Shown here: piece after piece, positions 1-14,800 of the stretch
Numbering within the stretch: position 1 is the first letter of the stretch
How the letters are laid out: every line of letters starts with the position of its first letter
Origin: Tetmemena sp. SeJ-2015
Taxonomy: Eukaryota; Ciliophora; Spirotrichea; Sporadotrichida; Oxytrichidae
Reading direction: 5' to 3'
NCBI GenBank assembly: GCA_027382625.1
Contig: JAJKFJ010021078.1
Location: forward strand, 124,001-188,000
Length of the DNA stretch: 64,000 nucleotides
Position numbers and translations under genes: made by a program
The notes under the pieces: generated by a model
Database searches by the model: none
The model's input: only the letters and a program-made list of their open reading frames with translations
What the model was told of the DNA's origin: nothing

Positions 1-2860
1 GTCTTCTCTCTACTCTAGGGTTGGTAATGAGTGGCTAGGAGTGTAGGATTGAGAAATTGTTACTCTTATCCACGCCTTCAATGAGTTCATCCATGTACCT
101 GCCCAGCTTCTGATCCTTATTCAGATTCTTGAGGATTTGGTTCTTTCTTGCTTTGTCAACTCCATCCCTTGCTGTATCGCTGTCATCAGAGCCAGTGAAC
201 TAGTTTTCTCTCTCCTCTTCATTTAAATGCATACATATGGCTGAGAGAGAAAAGAAGTTTAATTTAAGGCTTGCTTGTCTGCCTTCTCTATTGAGTCCTC
301 CAAATGAAGTAAAAGAAAGTAAGACTATTTAAAATTTGTAAATGCTGCTTTTCCCTTTCGTCTTCTAATATCAGCTGATCTTAAAATAAGCAATGTAATC
401 TTCAAGAATGGCAAGAGTGCTCTCTGGTATGTGCTCTGTTGGCTTCTCCTTCCCTTCTGTCTTCTCTTTCTGAAGTAAAGTTCTCTTTAATATAAAAGCA
501 TGAGTATATCTCTTAGAGTCAGTGTTAGAAGTATGAGGGTCAACTTAATTTAAACTAATTTAAAAGAGAAAATACAGCAACTAGCTTTTTGAAGTGCCTT
601 GATGTCTTAGCTCTGTTGTGCCTCAGATTCTTCTTCAGCAGTTCCAATTGAGTGAGTTCCTCCTTGATCCCAGCCGCTCTTAACACCTTATCTCTTTGGA
701 GGTAGAACTGAATCTTCTCGATATTTTTGTTATTGAGAACTAGCTCACCCTTATCAAGCATTACTCCAGTTGTCTCAATGACTCAGTGTATTCAAACAAA
801 TATTTTTTTAATGGCAGTTGTATTTCTCTCTGAGCATGTTATTGTCTTCTTCGACTTCAGCTGCGTCTAGGAGCGCCTGATACTTTTCTAAGTTGCCGCA
901 CAAGACAGAGGGTGGTGTATAGTCTGGGGATAGAACGGATGAGGACGTTCTTCAACTGCACATACAGTTTGAAGGCAAACACTCCAAAGAAAATTATATT
1001 GCTCAGAAGGATTATCACGAACAGATAAATAATTGCTACACACACTCATTCAAATGAAATGAGGATTTAATTTTTGCAGAATGAGTTTGTTGGTTTCCGT
1101 GAGAGTGACCCCAGAAGAAGTAGAGGAGGAGCCAGTGGACACATTCGTGGAGTCTATGGACACGATGTAGAAGATACCGCAGAATATTGTCAGCAGCGAA
1201 CTTATGATAGACAGACTCTCCAGTTGGTTCAGAGTTTGCAAAAAAGATATTATCTATTTTAAGTTACTGTGACGAAAGGGTTCTTGGTCACGTTGATGCT
1301 CATGAAGAATATCAACATCAGCAAAACCAAAAGACTTCAAAATAGTAATTACGTATTATACTATTTTTATTTGAAGAGCCTAAGTAATCACTCCATATTG
1401 AACGAGGAAGACTTGCACAAAGATCAGGAATATCTTCCTGTACATTAAAATGATCATATGAAATATTTATAGACATGATGACGCTCTCCCAGTAGTAGAA
1501 TCTGAGTTTGTAGCCTCTGAATAAGAAACCATACTTCTGCTTAATGTCGAGACTATCCAACTTCTAGTGGTTTTTCAAAAGCAGGAACAAAGAGAACAAA
1601 GGAATTCCCATGCCCCAAATCACCAAAGCTGGTACTCCAACTGCCATAGCCCACAGCGAGTGCTGTCCATGATAACAGACGACTTCTAAATCGTTCTATA
1701 TGACTTATAAATAGTTTTAAAGTTCTTAAGTCTGCTATCCCCATCCACATCCACGCAACTAAGAAAGCTTTAAGAAATGAATTTGGAATTACTTGAAGGT
1801 GTTAAAGACGTATTTCACTATGTTTGGGTGCACTAAGAAAAGGAGTATCACAATTGAGGACGTCGAACTCGCCCTAAATTAAGGATGGCTTAAGTTCTTC
1901 CGATAAATAAAGCCCCAAACTAAGTAGCTTATCAAAACCAGCATGAAAGGGAGAATCCCGAACAGAGCAAGCTTGAAGTAGAAGATTATATTTAAAGATT
2001 CTGATAGGAATGAGAGACTCTTTCTTTGTAGCCTTGACACTCAAGTCAGATGAATATCCTTGGTCGTTATTCAAAAAGCAATCTATAAATAAAGCTATCA
2101 ATAGAGATCTTTCTATAATTCTACTGAGAAGATTTGATTGGAAGCTTCTCCTACAGTTTAGTTAGCTTTGAAGTAATCGAGGACTATCGCTGGCCAGTTG
2201 AAATCAAAGGAGGCAGTTAGAACTACAAGCTGAATGTGGTTGAGAAGAATCTTTTAGAAGACACTAGTTATATTCTTAACATTAGCTGCTCCCTTCAATG
2301 TTGATCTTATCATCAGACTCAATACATTTTAAGGTAGGATTTTATAAAGAAGAATACAACAACTGCAGCTAAGAAGATAATATTTCAAGTATTTGAAGAT
2401 TGCTGAAATTCTGAAAATGTTGACAGAGTACTCTGGGCATTTATTGCACTTGTAGGAGGTTGAAATGGAGTAGCCAGGCTCACAGTCTGCACAAATTATG
2501 CCTTGATAACCAGTTGAGCAAGTGCCTTGAGGATCGTTGTAAGGAGCTATCATACCACTGAAATAATTAAAACCACTGTATAACTTACAGGCAAGCATAT
2601 TCGTTGAAGCACTTAATGAAAACAGAGGTGAGATTGTTCTTTCTCCAGTATCTAATTTTTATATATCCTGGCTGAGGTCCGATATTAGATCCACCGTTAC
2701 ATATGGCTTGAGAAGTAGGGCAAGTTGAGCAAGATCCTGGGGATGTCATCTTAACCAAGGAATATGAGTCACCTTGCTCGCAGGGATCACAACTAAATCG
2801 TTGATTAAATATAAGACTTACGATCCAGAAGAGCTGAAGCTTTCTCCGACAGCGCACTCT
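1..2860 (-). other. Ephrin-receptor-like Cys module, membrane segments and cytoplasmic tail of the giant receptor
   Basis: At 2857-2400 the minus strand encodes SPGSCSTCPTSQAICNGG, a PGY/YWR segment, FNEYACL, and then GTCSTGYQGIICADCEPGY and YKCNKCP, the ephrin-receptor-like Cys pattern seen in large ciliate proteins. Below about 2350 come hydrophobic segments, including SLWAMAVGVPALVIWGMG, then KYGFLFRGYKLRFYYWE (near 1500), a motif recurrent next to the membrane helices of this family, and FIVQVFLVQYGVI-like sequence near 1420. Further helices are coded near 1200 and 1000. From 760 to base 1 the sequence is polar, Lys/Glu/Gln-rich and likely cytoplasmic. Confidence 0.6.
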
Positions 2861-5800
2861 CTTAATGAGATAACAGCTACAAATTCAATAGAATCATCTG
2901 TGCTCTTAGTGCTGCTTTATTACTCCTTTAAATATTCTTTGTTAGCAGGCTTAGTTTGGTCAATTCCATCTGAGGTGAACGAGAGTGAATATGTGTAACC
3001 AGGGGATGCAGTGAATTTAATGCCACTCAATTTGTAAACTCCATCCTCTGAGTAAAATGTTGTAGTTCCTGTATTATAATGTATAATTTAAAGAGTAAGA
3101 GTGGCCTAGTAATTTCCAGTAGAGCCACTTGAACTAGTTGACGAGCTCTTGAGACTAATCTAGAGCTTTTGGCTATCAGCAGTTCCAACTAATTATCCAT
3201 AGGCATCGGCAAGAGCGAGATACATGTCCTCGAGTTCTCCTCCACTTCTTTGGCCAGAGGATGTGAGGGAGGTTTAATTAGAAGATGAGTCGGAATCAGA
3301 AGCTGCCAAGTATCTTCCATCTGAGAGGAGCAACCCAGCCACTCGAAGAAGTTGTTGAGGTAGGATTCGCCCTTATAAGTTACTGCTTGTATTTATAAGA
3401 TATGTGTATACACTAAGTATTTATTTGTATTGTGTGGAATTTATAGCTACAATCTTTTGAGGGTAGCTTCCAATGTTATCTGCATATTCAGCAGCTAAGT
3501 TAACAGGAAAATTTTAATAAATCTATCTAAGTTATTGGTGAGTACAAACTTATTAGAAGAGAGTAGGTTAGGCTTTTCATCACTCCAGTATATGGCACCT
3601 CCTGATGAGTTTGCGTAATTGTTCTTAAAAGTATTAGTTGAAGAAAAGTTGAAGGTGCACCTTGTAATTGAACTGCAAGCCAGGTAAAGACCTCCACCAG
3701 AGACTGCCCAATACAAAATGAGAGAAAGAAAAAGTAAATGTTTAATTGTTGGTGAAGGTAACATTTTGGAAGAGGCAGTGACGACGCTTTAAACTAAGAT
3801 AAAAATACTCATAACTTATTTTTGAATTGAGATACCTCCTCCCTCTCCAGTGAGGCTATGCTGTTCTGTATAGTACTGTTTACAACCTTGTAAATAAATT
3901 AATGCATTATAAATCTTCAAGATGTAGTATTTAGCGTTTTCGAGTGCTTCTTGCTTCTGGGCGGATAGTTCGAAAGAAATGGCTCCTCCATTGTAAGCAG
4001 TAGAGTTCTTGATTGTGATGTTGTAGATCCACATAACTGGACAGTCAAACTAGTTTATTTTAATAAATATAGTCTCAAGCAATAATTTGAGTTGATTTAT
4101 AGCTACAATTTTAAAGCTCAAAGTAGCATATTAGCATAAGTTAAAGGAATTTAAATAATCTTAGTTTTGGTAATTTAGAAGAGAGAGTTAGGCTTTTTAA
4201 ATATATTCGATAATTATCTTTGTATTGAGTTTTCTCTAAGAAACTATATGAAATTTAATGTAATAAAATAAAAGTTATGTTTTTTGAAAGTCAATTAGAA
4301 TTATTCTGCAGATATTGAATTGCTCATCATTTAAATATCTTTTTTATTTCTAAAAATCAAAAGTTTATTATAAATTCTCTAGTAATTAGTCATTTTGCTT
4401 TTCTCTAAAGTAGCATTATCATTATTCTTTAAGGATCTTACTTTGAATAATTGAGTCTTTGGAATAGAAGGAAACTGAGTCTAGGTAAATAGAGTTTGAT
4501 CCAATTATAGTTGTGTTATTTAGAGATTGTGTTCAAGGATTTCAATAGATAGCATAGTCTGAACCATATTTAAATAGAATTTATAAATTATTGGAGAGCG
4601 TAGTTCGCATTAAACTTTGAGCCGAGTATATTTACTGTCTGAAAAGTTTGAGCATAGAGTGCTCCTCCGATAAAGTATGCATAGCAGTTTGTGATAGTTG
4701 TGGATGATATTTTGAGATCAGTCTCTCCAGATAAGTAGATAGCTCCACCGTATCTTGCATAGCCATACTGCATAGTGGTCTGACTGACTATCACATTAAA
4801 TATTTAATTAGAGTTCATGATGATGTGCAAAAAGTCCCTTCACTTGATATTCAATAAATTATGTAATAATTTATTGCAAATAAGATATTTGCTGGCCTGG
4901 TATTGCTAGGATGCCAGTGCTCTATAATGAATCAAATTATCACATAGGTTTCTATTTACTTCTGGTCATCTGTAAAAGTACAGGAGTCGAAGTAAAAATA
5001 TATTTATTTTAAAGTTGCGTTTGAGAATCCAATGAAGATGTTCTTGGACTCCTCTTGGGCAAAATTATATTCGAAGGTCACATTTGTAAACACTGGACTG
5101 GTCACATACATTAACTGCAGGGAGTTCTTGTAGGCTTCGTTCTAGTAAATCTTTGTATTTGTTATCAAGATGGATAATCCTAAATAAAATTTTTAACTTT
5201 TAGAATGTTTCCTCTTTCGCTTCCAAAACATTATAAAAAAAAAAAAATTTTTATAAACGTTGATACAGATTCTTCATAAGCATAGTTTCTAAACAAACAG
5301 ATATAAATAAGAGAGTTCTAATTATGGATTAAGTTTATAGAGGAGAGAATCTGTGAGTTTGAGATAAGAGCTTGTTTATAAATTAAGCACACCTGCTTTA
5401 TAGACTGCGTGATTCTTTGAAAATGTTGAGGATTGAGCATTCAGGTAGGCGTAGTTAAAATATTTAGGAAATTATCCATCTGAGCAACTCCACCTGTGAA
5501 TAATAAAAATAGAAGGCGTAGTTGTTCATTAGTGAGGAAGATTTGAGAGTGATGCTTGACTGAGTGGATTGAAACACTCCACCGTACAAAGCAGAATTAT
5601 CTAATTTAAAGTTTAGACCAAGAAATAAGACTTACATTCAACAATTTAAGATTCTTAATCAATTTCTATAAATTATTATTTACATTAAAAGGTAGAGCTC
5701 TCGTCTGTGAATTTAGTGTTGAACAAAAAGAAGACACCCCCAGATAGAGAATTCGTGCAGTATTTATAAGTATTAGAATTAGAGGTTATACTCCAAGCAT

Positions 5801-8800
5801 TAAAAATAATTTTAGATGAAGAATCCTGACTATTGACCAATCAAAATAAAATACATATTTGGAAGTCTGCTATTCTAATTTAGAATAGTAGGTGTATTTC
5901 TTTGCAGAAAGCATAGTCAAGATGTCATCCTCCTTAAAAGTATTTGAGCACTGAAAGTTTGAGTTCTCTAAAATAAATATATAAATTTAGTTCTAAATGG
6001 ATATAGTTGTGCTAGTTGAGACTGAAGACAAGATGGATCCTTCGTAGCAGAGGCATTCTTTTTTGTTTTTATTATGGTGGGGCCTAAAAAGGGCAAAAAA
6101 ACTCTCCGAAAAAAGACGAAGAGTCTATATTTTGTTCAAAAACCATATATAATGAAAAGAAAATAAAAAAAATTGAAGTTTTTAAACAATCATTTTTTTC
6201 CCAATCCCATTCTTAAAAAAATATTTTAAAAAGATAATAATAACAAAAAAATTTTTAAACCCTAAAAAATTCTCTTGTTTTCTGAAAAACCCAAACCTAT
6301 TAAAGTAATATTTTTAAAAATCAAAAATTAAAAAAAAAAAAAAAAAGGTTTTAAAGGAAAAAAAAAGGTTTTAAAAAATTTAAAATTCAAAACTAATTTT
6401 AAATTTTTTTAAACAAAAAAAATTTTTCTCTTTTTTTGGAAAAAAATTTTAAAAAAAATTTTTTAAAATTTTTAAAGAAAAAAAAATTTTTTGAAAAACC
6501 CCCCAAAAAAAAAAAAAAATTTTTTTTTTATTAAAAATTTAAATTTTTTTTAAATTTTTTTTAATTTTTTAGTTTCCTTGAAAGGTACACTGATCATAAC
6601 TTATGACAGATTTGGAGTTGCTTAAAATATAAATATATTTTGCTTGTTTTAGTAGTTCTGGTCTAGTATATGGCTCCTCCCGTGCTATAATTTATTATTA
6701 AATCATAAAAGTAAATCTATGAGCGTAGTTATTGGTAAATGTGCAAGTGATAAATTCTATGAAAGATCATCTTCGATCTTAATTGCACCACCAGTACTCG
6801 CTAAGTTATTTTCAAAATAAAAGCAGAGAAATTTTATCATATTTAAATTAGATTTAAATAGATTATAAACTATGAACAAAAAACCATAAAACATTATGGA
6901 TATGTATTCTTTACTTATAAATTAAAATATTTTGGAAGACTGAATCTGTAATGGAGCCACTGACTTGCTCTAGGCTAAACACCCCGCCATAGATGGAATA
7001 GTTATTTTTGTACTTGGAGGAATCATCTTTGAAACTCTGGCAGTCTGATATGTTATCATGCTGTTTAAAAATAATTTAAATATTTTAAATCGACTGTTTT
7101 CCATAAAAGCGAAGTCAGAGACTTGCACTTTGGAAAAACTGCTTTCTTGTTCAGCATATTGAATAGAAATCAGACCTGCATGGCTGTAGTCAAGAGACGA
7201 TTTCGCCCGCAACTTCTTCAGCTCTGCCGCTATATTTTATTAAATTTAAGGTGAATACTAAACTTTTACCAATTAAAAATATAATTTTAAAAAATTTAAA
7301 CAGAATAAAATGAGTGGAAAATTATATTTTTAGAAATTAAATAATTATTTCTTTGTTTATATTGGTTGCTACTCCTATGAATGAGCAATCTTCAATTGTG
7401 AAGAACAGCAAATTTTCGAAATAGAAGGCGAGATAAACTACAGTCAAAAGATAAAATTATCTTAATTATCTTGTAAATTTTTATAATAATGTAATAGTTT
7501 TATAGGTTTTCAAGTTGTAGAAAGTTTTCCAAAGAGTAGTAATCTTGTATTGTAAAGGTAGACTTCTATATGGTAATCTAAGCTTCGATTACAGTCATGA
7601 TAGCTCCTCGAGTCAGTTTATTTACATTGTCTGAAATTGTGTTCTATAATAGACTGTTTGTAAAAAAATATAAACTATTATATTTAATTTTTTTTGGGAG
7701 TATTAATTTTATATTGTTTTTGCCATAGATATCTGAGAAAATTTTCATGCTTGCTTCATAAGTTACAGAGTAAAGAAATATTTAGTTCTTGGTTTCTCGG
7801 GTATCAAAATCTCCAAACATTATTGCCCCTCCAGACATAGCTGTCACCTCACTAAAATAAATTGCCCTATTCTCAAAATATTTACTAATTTTGACTCCAG
7901 TCATTTAGAAAAGAGAGATGCTTCCGGATGAGTAGAAGATGCATCCTTGGAAACAAAAGCTATTTGTATAGACGGTGTCGATCAAAGTAACTTATAAATT
8001 ATTTTAAATTATAAAGATTATTTTAGGAAGAGTCTGAAATTCATTTAGAAATTTAAATAATTATGATAGAATGTTTATTATAAAATCTCTTTTCTTTTAT
8101 ACAGGAATGAAATCTTATCCTGCATTTAAATGAGAGTGAGTATTCTCATTAAATGCAAAGATATTAATTTGCTCTTAGAAGACTATGAATTTCCCTTCTT
8201 TTTATACCAAATATTCTAATTATTTAAAAATGATTATAGCTATACTTTCTAAATTAAACATTTTTTATCACTTAAAAAAAAAAAAGTAATTTTTTTATTA
8301 TATACTGAAATTGATGTGACTAATAATTTTTGCTTTGAAAAGAATATATTTAACCTAGCAGCTATCACTGCATTAATAAAAAGCTCCATAGTTTCCTGCA
8401 AAATTAGAATACTAGGTGCTAGTATCTTCAATCTTAAAATTCCCCTCTACTAAAAATAACCCTCCACTTGTCATAGAGTAAATTAAATTTTAAGTTCGCC
8501 TACCCAAAGTTATCTACTAATTTTAATATTAAGAAATAATTAGTTGTCAAATAAAGATATTTAATTTACTTATTTATTATTATCTACTCCATCTGGGAAG
8601 GTAGCATAGCAGTTCGAGATATTATAAAATTAAAGCAAGTTTAATAAAACTAGCATTAAATTCTTTTACAATAGTGTTATACTAATTAATAAGATCAAGT
8701 TTTGAATGATGCTAAAGTAAATTCGACTCTAATTGTTTTTGCTGTGATGAATCTAACTATTTTTGTAGGAATAATTGGGGGGGGGCCTATCCTCGTCATC

Positions 8801-11800
8801 CATTTTTTTCATGAAATATGAAAATCACATCTAGCCCAAAATTAGTAAAAATCCAATTTTTTAGTCCAAATTGAAATTAAAAACGCCTATGCTCATCATA
8901 TTCTTTATTTTAGAAAATATTTGGGAGAACCTTGAAGGAAAAGGGATTTATAAAAAATATAAATTGTGAATGAAAGATAATCTAATTAAAATATATTCAA
9001 TACTTAATGAGTAAAATATTTCTAATTTAAAACAATTAACTCATAAATCTTTTATGTTTTATTAAGAGCTTAGAATTTTTTTCTTACTTGAAGCTCCTAT
9101 TAAAAGCTAGTTAATCTTAAATTTATTTTAAATATATTTATATTTATTGCACAATTTTTTTCTATATAAACAAAATAAATAAAGAATTCTTTTTTATTTT
9201 ATCTATGTTTCAAAGATTTTATAATTAATAAGCTAGATATGTATTTTAAATTACTTACAACTTATTTGTAAGAAATTTATATAAATTTAATGACTTTAAG
9301 CATGAAATATTTTTGTTGATATCAATAAATAATTTGTAATAATCTTTGCAAACAAATAAAGGTTATTCTCTATAAAGACGCCTTAAAGATAAAATTGTCA
9401 ATCCCGGTGTTCTAAAATCTTTTATATAAAAACTCTAAAATAAAGAATATGATGAGCATAGGCATTTTGAATTTGAATTTGGACTAAAAAATTGGAGTTT
9501 TTGGCTGATTTTAGGCTAAATCGTGATTTTCCATATTTTCATGAAAAAAAGTGGATGACGAGGAAAGGCCCCCCCCCGAATAATTTTATTTTCTCTGTAA
9601 TTATAGGCTTTAAATATTTGAAGACTAAAAATACAACTTCAGCAAATATATCAAACTCAATAACGATCCACTGAAAATTCGAGGAAAGAGTGGAAAAGAA
9701 GTCGAAGTATAATTGTTCAATCAACAATTAATTTCTAAGATAAATGAAACGCGAGACAATCACTTCTTTTAAAAGAAGACAGCTTCATTATAGGGCTTTA
9801 AAAGAAAGGCAGAGCAAAGCTATAGAGACAGAATTGAAGATTCAATAACTAAAAATACATTTAGTTTCAAATTTGAAAGTAATGGTCCGGCTGAATTATT
9901 TAATACTTTATTGATTTGAAGTGGAGGTGAGATGCCTATAGACATTTTAAAAATAACTTTACCATTCAATTTGAAATTCGATCCCCTTATTTATTATTTA
10001 TATTTATATATTTTAATAGTGTTGTCTGCGAGCCTGACTACAGACTATCTAGAGGAGCCCCCTGATACAAGATGAATGAAGTTTGCGTCTATCACTCCTC
10101 CATCTCCTGTGTTCCAATATACCATTGTAGAGGCCATCAAGAAATAGAAAGCCTAGTAAGAAACTATAACACCCTCTTCTAAAATATATTACTACAATTA
10201 TTAAAAAGCTTTTGAAAAACCCTCAGGGGGAGAAGGATCCGCAAGAAAGCAATTAAAATTAATTAGCACTTCAAAGTCGTAAAAGACATGTAGAAATCAA
10301 TTTTGTAGGTTGCGCTGTACATATAAACTATGCCTCCCAAAGAGCCTTATTGCGATTTCACTTCCTCCACACTTGAACTATCAACAAGAAAAACTAATGA
10401 ATTTATTATGTATCAAGTGAGAAACCTGCAAAGTTTATAGAATCTACCAGAACTATACTTCCTTTGTATTGAGCTTCTATATTTGAGATAAATATGTCCA
10501 AAATTATGTTAAGTACTTATTAAGAGAACTTATCTTTAATACAATTTTTTTGAAAACTAAAAAGCTTTGATTTTATGAGAGAGTACAAGATTCCATTTGA
10601 ATCAAATGAAAATAAAATATCAAGGTGTAGTAACTAGAGACAGAGAAAAGTCCGCCTCCTTTGTGGCCGTTTAGAGTAGACACATACCAGGTTGCATCAA
10701 CTGGAAGAGTGAAGCCTGATATACCTGAGCTTATTTAACTGAAAATAGTGTTCTTTACAGTCAGTTTCAAAGACGCTGTTGTCCCATAAAAATACAGGAA
10801 CCCTCCGTTGTCAAATAATTTCCCTCTTATTCTATTATAATATTTTAAATGACTTGATGTTTTAAAGAAAGAAATCCTCTATATTCATTTCGAGTTATTG
10901 AGTGCTAGTGTCTCCTATTGTGAACTTGAAATAAAAGACACCTCCTTGGAAAGCCTAGATACTTTCGAATAATTAAATGCAGAAATATTCTATAAAGATA
11001 TCAATTAAATATAATGGCTTGTTGAGTAAGAGAGAGTAGCAGTTGCTGCAGTAGATGGCTCCACCAAACATCGCATAATCTTTGGTAAAGGTGGAGATTG
11101 ATTCATTGAAGTAGGCTTTACCGTTAATTGCACTTAGATAGAAGACACTACCCTAGTATCCGTATCTACATCCTAAGAATAAACTATTTAAAATATTTAT
11201 GATGATAAAAGAATTTGTTGTCGTAAGAGTCTACTTTAAGGGAGTCTGTGATAGTTAAACTTTATTTATGTTAGAAAATAAGTTTGAAAGACAAAAGCAG
11301 TTCCGAAGTTTGTGTAGGAGTTGAAGCTTGTAACATGCTTTGTGATTATATTAGCCTGTGTGGTAACAAAAGCAGGGTCAATGGTTGGAGTACTACCCAG
11401 CACTCATTTAAAATAATTTTATCTTCAATTTTGATTTAAATACTCCTGCTTGTGTGAGGGTACTTGATTCTATACGAAAGAGTAGGCTCTAGAACTAATT
11501 CACGAACACTAAATATCCAGTCGATTGATAAAAATATTGTATATATTTTGGGTCTTTATGATGGTAGAAGTTGTAGTACCAGTCATAACTGCTTTAATTG
11601 TCTCTGTCTATATATATTTTATAAAATTCAAAATATAGTTGTACTCAAATGTGCATCCCAAGATATTTATTTCATTTGCATAAACCAAATAAATATATCC
11701 TTTTTAATTAAATCTAAGATGTATAAATCAACAGGTTTAGTTATCGACACCAAGAATATTCTCCTTTGTAGTCCACTGAGGATTGACTGATATGATTCCA

Positions 11801-14800
11801 CCCAATCTTTTCAAATACAATATTTTTGTCTTAATTTTTATCCTTAAGCGATGGTATTGGTGAAAGTCATAGAGTCCAATATAATTGTTGCTCCGTTTCC
11901 ATGCACTAGATTAACTATTGCTTCAAATAAAAGAAATTATGATTATTATCTTTTTATTAAAAATAACTATTTGAGAATATGCCTCCACTAATGGAGACTA
12001 CATTAATTAAAAATTGTTGAGGAGCCCCGATTTGAAGACAATCTGGGTTTCTTTCTCAAACCCTGATATGTTAAATACTGATCCAGCATTAAAACAATAT
12101 TTTTTATCCACCACCTCCCACCAAAGTATCAACCTAAGTGTCTTCAAAGAGTGTAGGCCCATTCTTCGTCACGATTATTTAAAATATCTGCCCATACATT
12201 GAGTAACTGAAACCTAAATAAGAAAAGGAAATTTATATTTCAGTCTAAAGAGTCTTGGTAGTTGAATGTTGGGTTTTTCCAGGTATCTATATCCTGATTT
12301 ATGTTTTTGATGGTGAGTTGTTTGGTTTGCACATTCACACAAATTTCATTAAATTTATTCTTCTAAAGTGAAATAATTGATATTAGCAGACTTAAATGAG
12401 AAGAGAGAATGATTTGTCTTGCAGATGCAGTTAACGCCCTCTAGCTATAAATCTTCCGCATAGAATACTTCGTTCTCAGTGTCTCTATAATTTAAAATTA
12501 GATCATTTTTATACTACTTACAGATTATCCATTATCATTCCTGCTCTTGTCAATTATTTCACAGATTAAAATTTAAATGAAGAATAGAAAGTTAAAATAT
12601 TTTCTTTGCAATAGTTGTTCTAAAAATACAGATCTTTGAATAAGGTAGACACAATATCAATTCAAAATAAATAAGAAAGAATATTTATTTCTTAATTCTT
12701 CCATCTAGTTTGTTAGAGCTGTCAATTCCAATCATTAAGGAGAGCTGGAAAAGAAGAGTTTGCCATTTCAAGAGATCGGGGTAGTCAGCCAAGACAAGTT
12801 ATATGAATGCCTCGCTCTTTATGAAACATATAAGAATATTAATAAAAAAATAATAATTTACTAAACCTTTGATACTGTTGAATTCAGAGTCAACTATCTT
12901 TATTAAAATCTTATTCTACTATAAATTTAGTCTTTATGAATCTTTAAGTTCCCATGATGGTTTTTGAGAGTCATTTAGCTTCCCCTTGACTTATTATAAA
13001 CGTAATCGAACGCAAAATTCCCCTCAAAGTATGCTTAGTCCATAGTTACTATGACAGCACTCTCAGCATAATATAAAATTAATTTATTTTTAACTAATAG
13101 CATAAACACATCCCAGATACAAGTACTCAGTATCTTAAAGTAAGTAGTCGTCATTAAGAGTAGCTATTTTCTTTAGCAGTCCAAGCATACTCATCTTGTA
13201 GTTTGCAGCACTTAGTGCTGTAGTTTAAGAAAAGAGGGCTATCTTAAGACTTGAGCCGTCTTAAAACTCGTAACTCTTATAAAGATATTTAAAAATATAA
13301 GGGAGATAATTATTACTTTAGACCATTAGTGATCTCACGAATGTTCTCTCCGTTGTTTGTGAACTTCTCATTCTTTAAGTAAACGTAGAGCACTCCTCTT
13401 ATGTCCAAGATGCCCTCATTCACTTAAAATACATATTTTAAGAGTAAGAATTTGATTTATATACAAATTGTTGGCTGCAAAGTTGAAGTCGTATAAGTTT
13501 TAGCTGAACTCAATTTTGTTTGCGTCAATTATCTCATCCTCATAAGTGACTGTTCTATCGAAATTAGTGGGCAAAGTGCCTGTGTAAGCCAGGAGTGGTT
13601 GAGTCTGTGGCTCAGCTCTTTGTCGAACGTCTTTCAGATTTGGTTCATCTTCACAGGTCATTTGGACCACGCCTCCTCCATAATAAGGACATCCAAAATT
13701 ATAATGCAATGATTTAATTTATATAAAAGTTACATTTTATTATTCTGGAATGTATTCTTAGTTACAATGATTCCTCCACAAGGCACTAAATCAGTTTTCA
13801 CAGCGTAATCCCAATTCTTATAGTCAGGGTAGAATCTCTTTATGTTAATGCCACTCGCTCCTAAATATGCAAAGTTCTAGTCAAAAGTATTCAATTAAAG
13901 ACATATTTAAGGATAAATAATGTATCTTGTATTATTTTTAGATTGCCACTGATCAAGATTATAAAAATGAATATAATGAAGGATTCCCGTAGTTTCATAG
14001 TCTAAGAATTGCCTCACGCCCTCGATGTATACTGCTCCTCCAATGACTGAGTTGCCCTTGAACTCGTTTGATCGAATATAAATTATAATGAATAGCTATA
14101 GTCTGCTTGTGATACTTGATGGATATGAGGTGCTTCTTTTACATATATACTTTGCCATCTCCCTCTTCAGTGTAAACGATTATAAATATAAATTTTAAAT
14201 ATATTTGAAATTAAATTTAAGTTTAAATAAGGTACTCTTCTATGTCTGAGTCGTAAACAAATACATCGTCATACTCAAATATATTGCAGCCAGTATCATA
14301 TCCCAGGATATTTAAGATTAACAATTAAAAACTTAAGCTTTTAATTATATTGCCTTCAAATGTGTTTCCCTCAAGCACTAAAAATATTTATTATTCTACG
14401 GGACCGTCAAAGTTCTCAAGCTAAAGAACCTTGCCCTGGTTTTGCATTCCATATATGGGGTTTACAAATATCAAAGATTTTCTAAGATTGAAATTCTAAA
14501 TATGAGTCTGCTCTCAAAACTTAACTGACTCCCGAAATTTGTGAACTTGCAAAATATTTAACAATGCTTTCGTTATATAAATATTGCTGCCTGAGATGGT
14601 GATGCTAAAGCAATTGGTTGTGCAAGGGGTGGGGATTGAGTTCTCCTCCGCGTATATCCTCTCGAACACAGACAACTACAATTCTCAAAATAATTAATCC
14701 AATTAAAGTTTATAATTCACTCAGCCTGTACTGGTAATTTAAAGATTAGAATAATTATTATAAATTTAGTTAGGAGTCAGTCATGTCCATATATATTTTA

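Noticed and set aside
11464..11790. Plus-strand 108-codon frame
   Set aside because: Composition is Cys/Ile/Tyr-rich and patchy, it crosses IES-like sequence, and the minus strand has beta-helix pieces around it.
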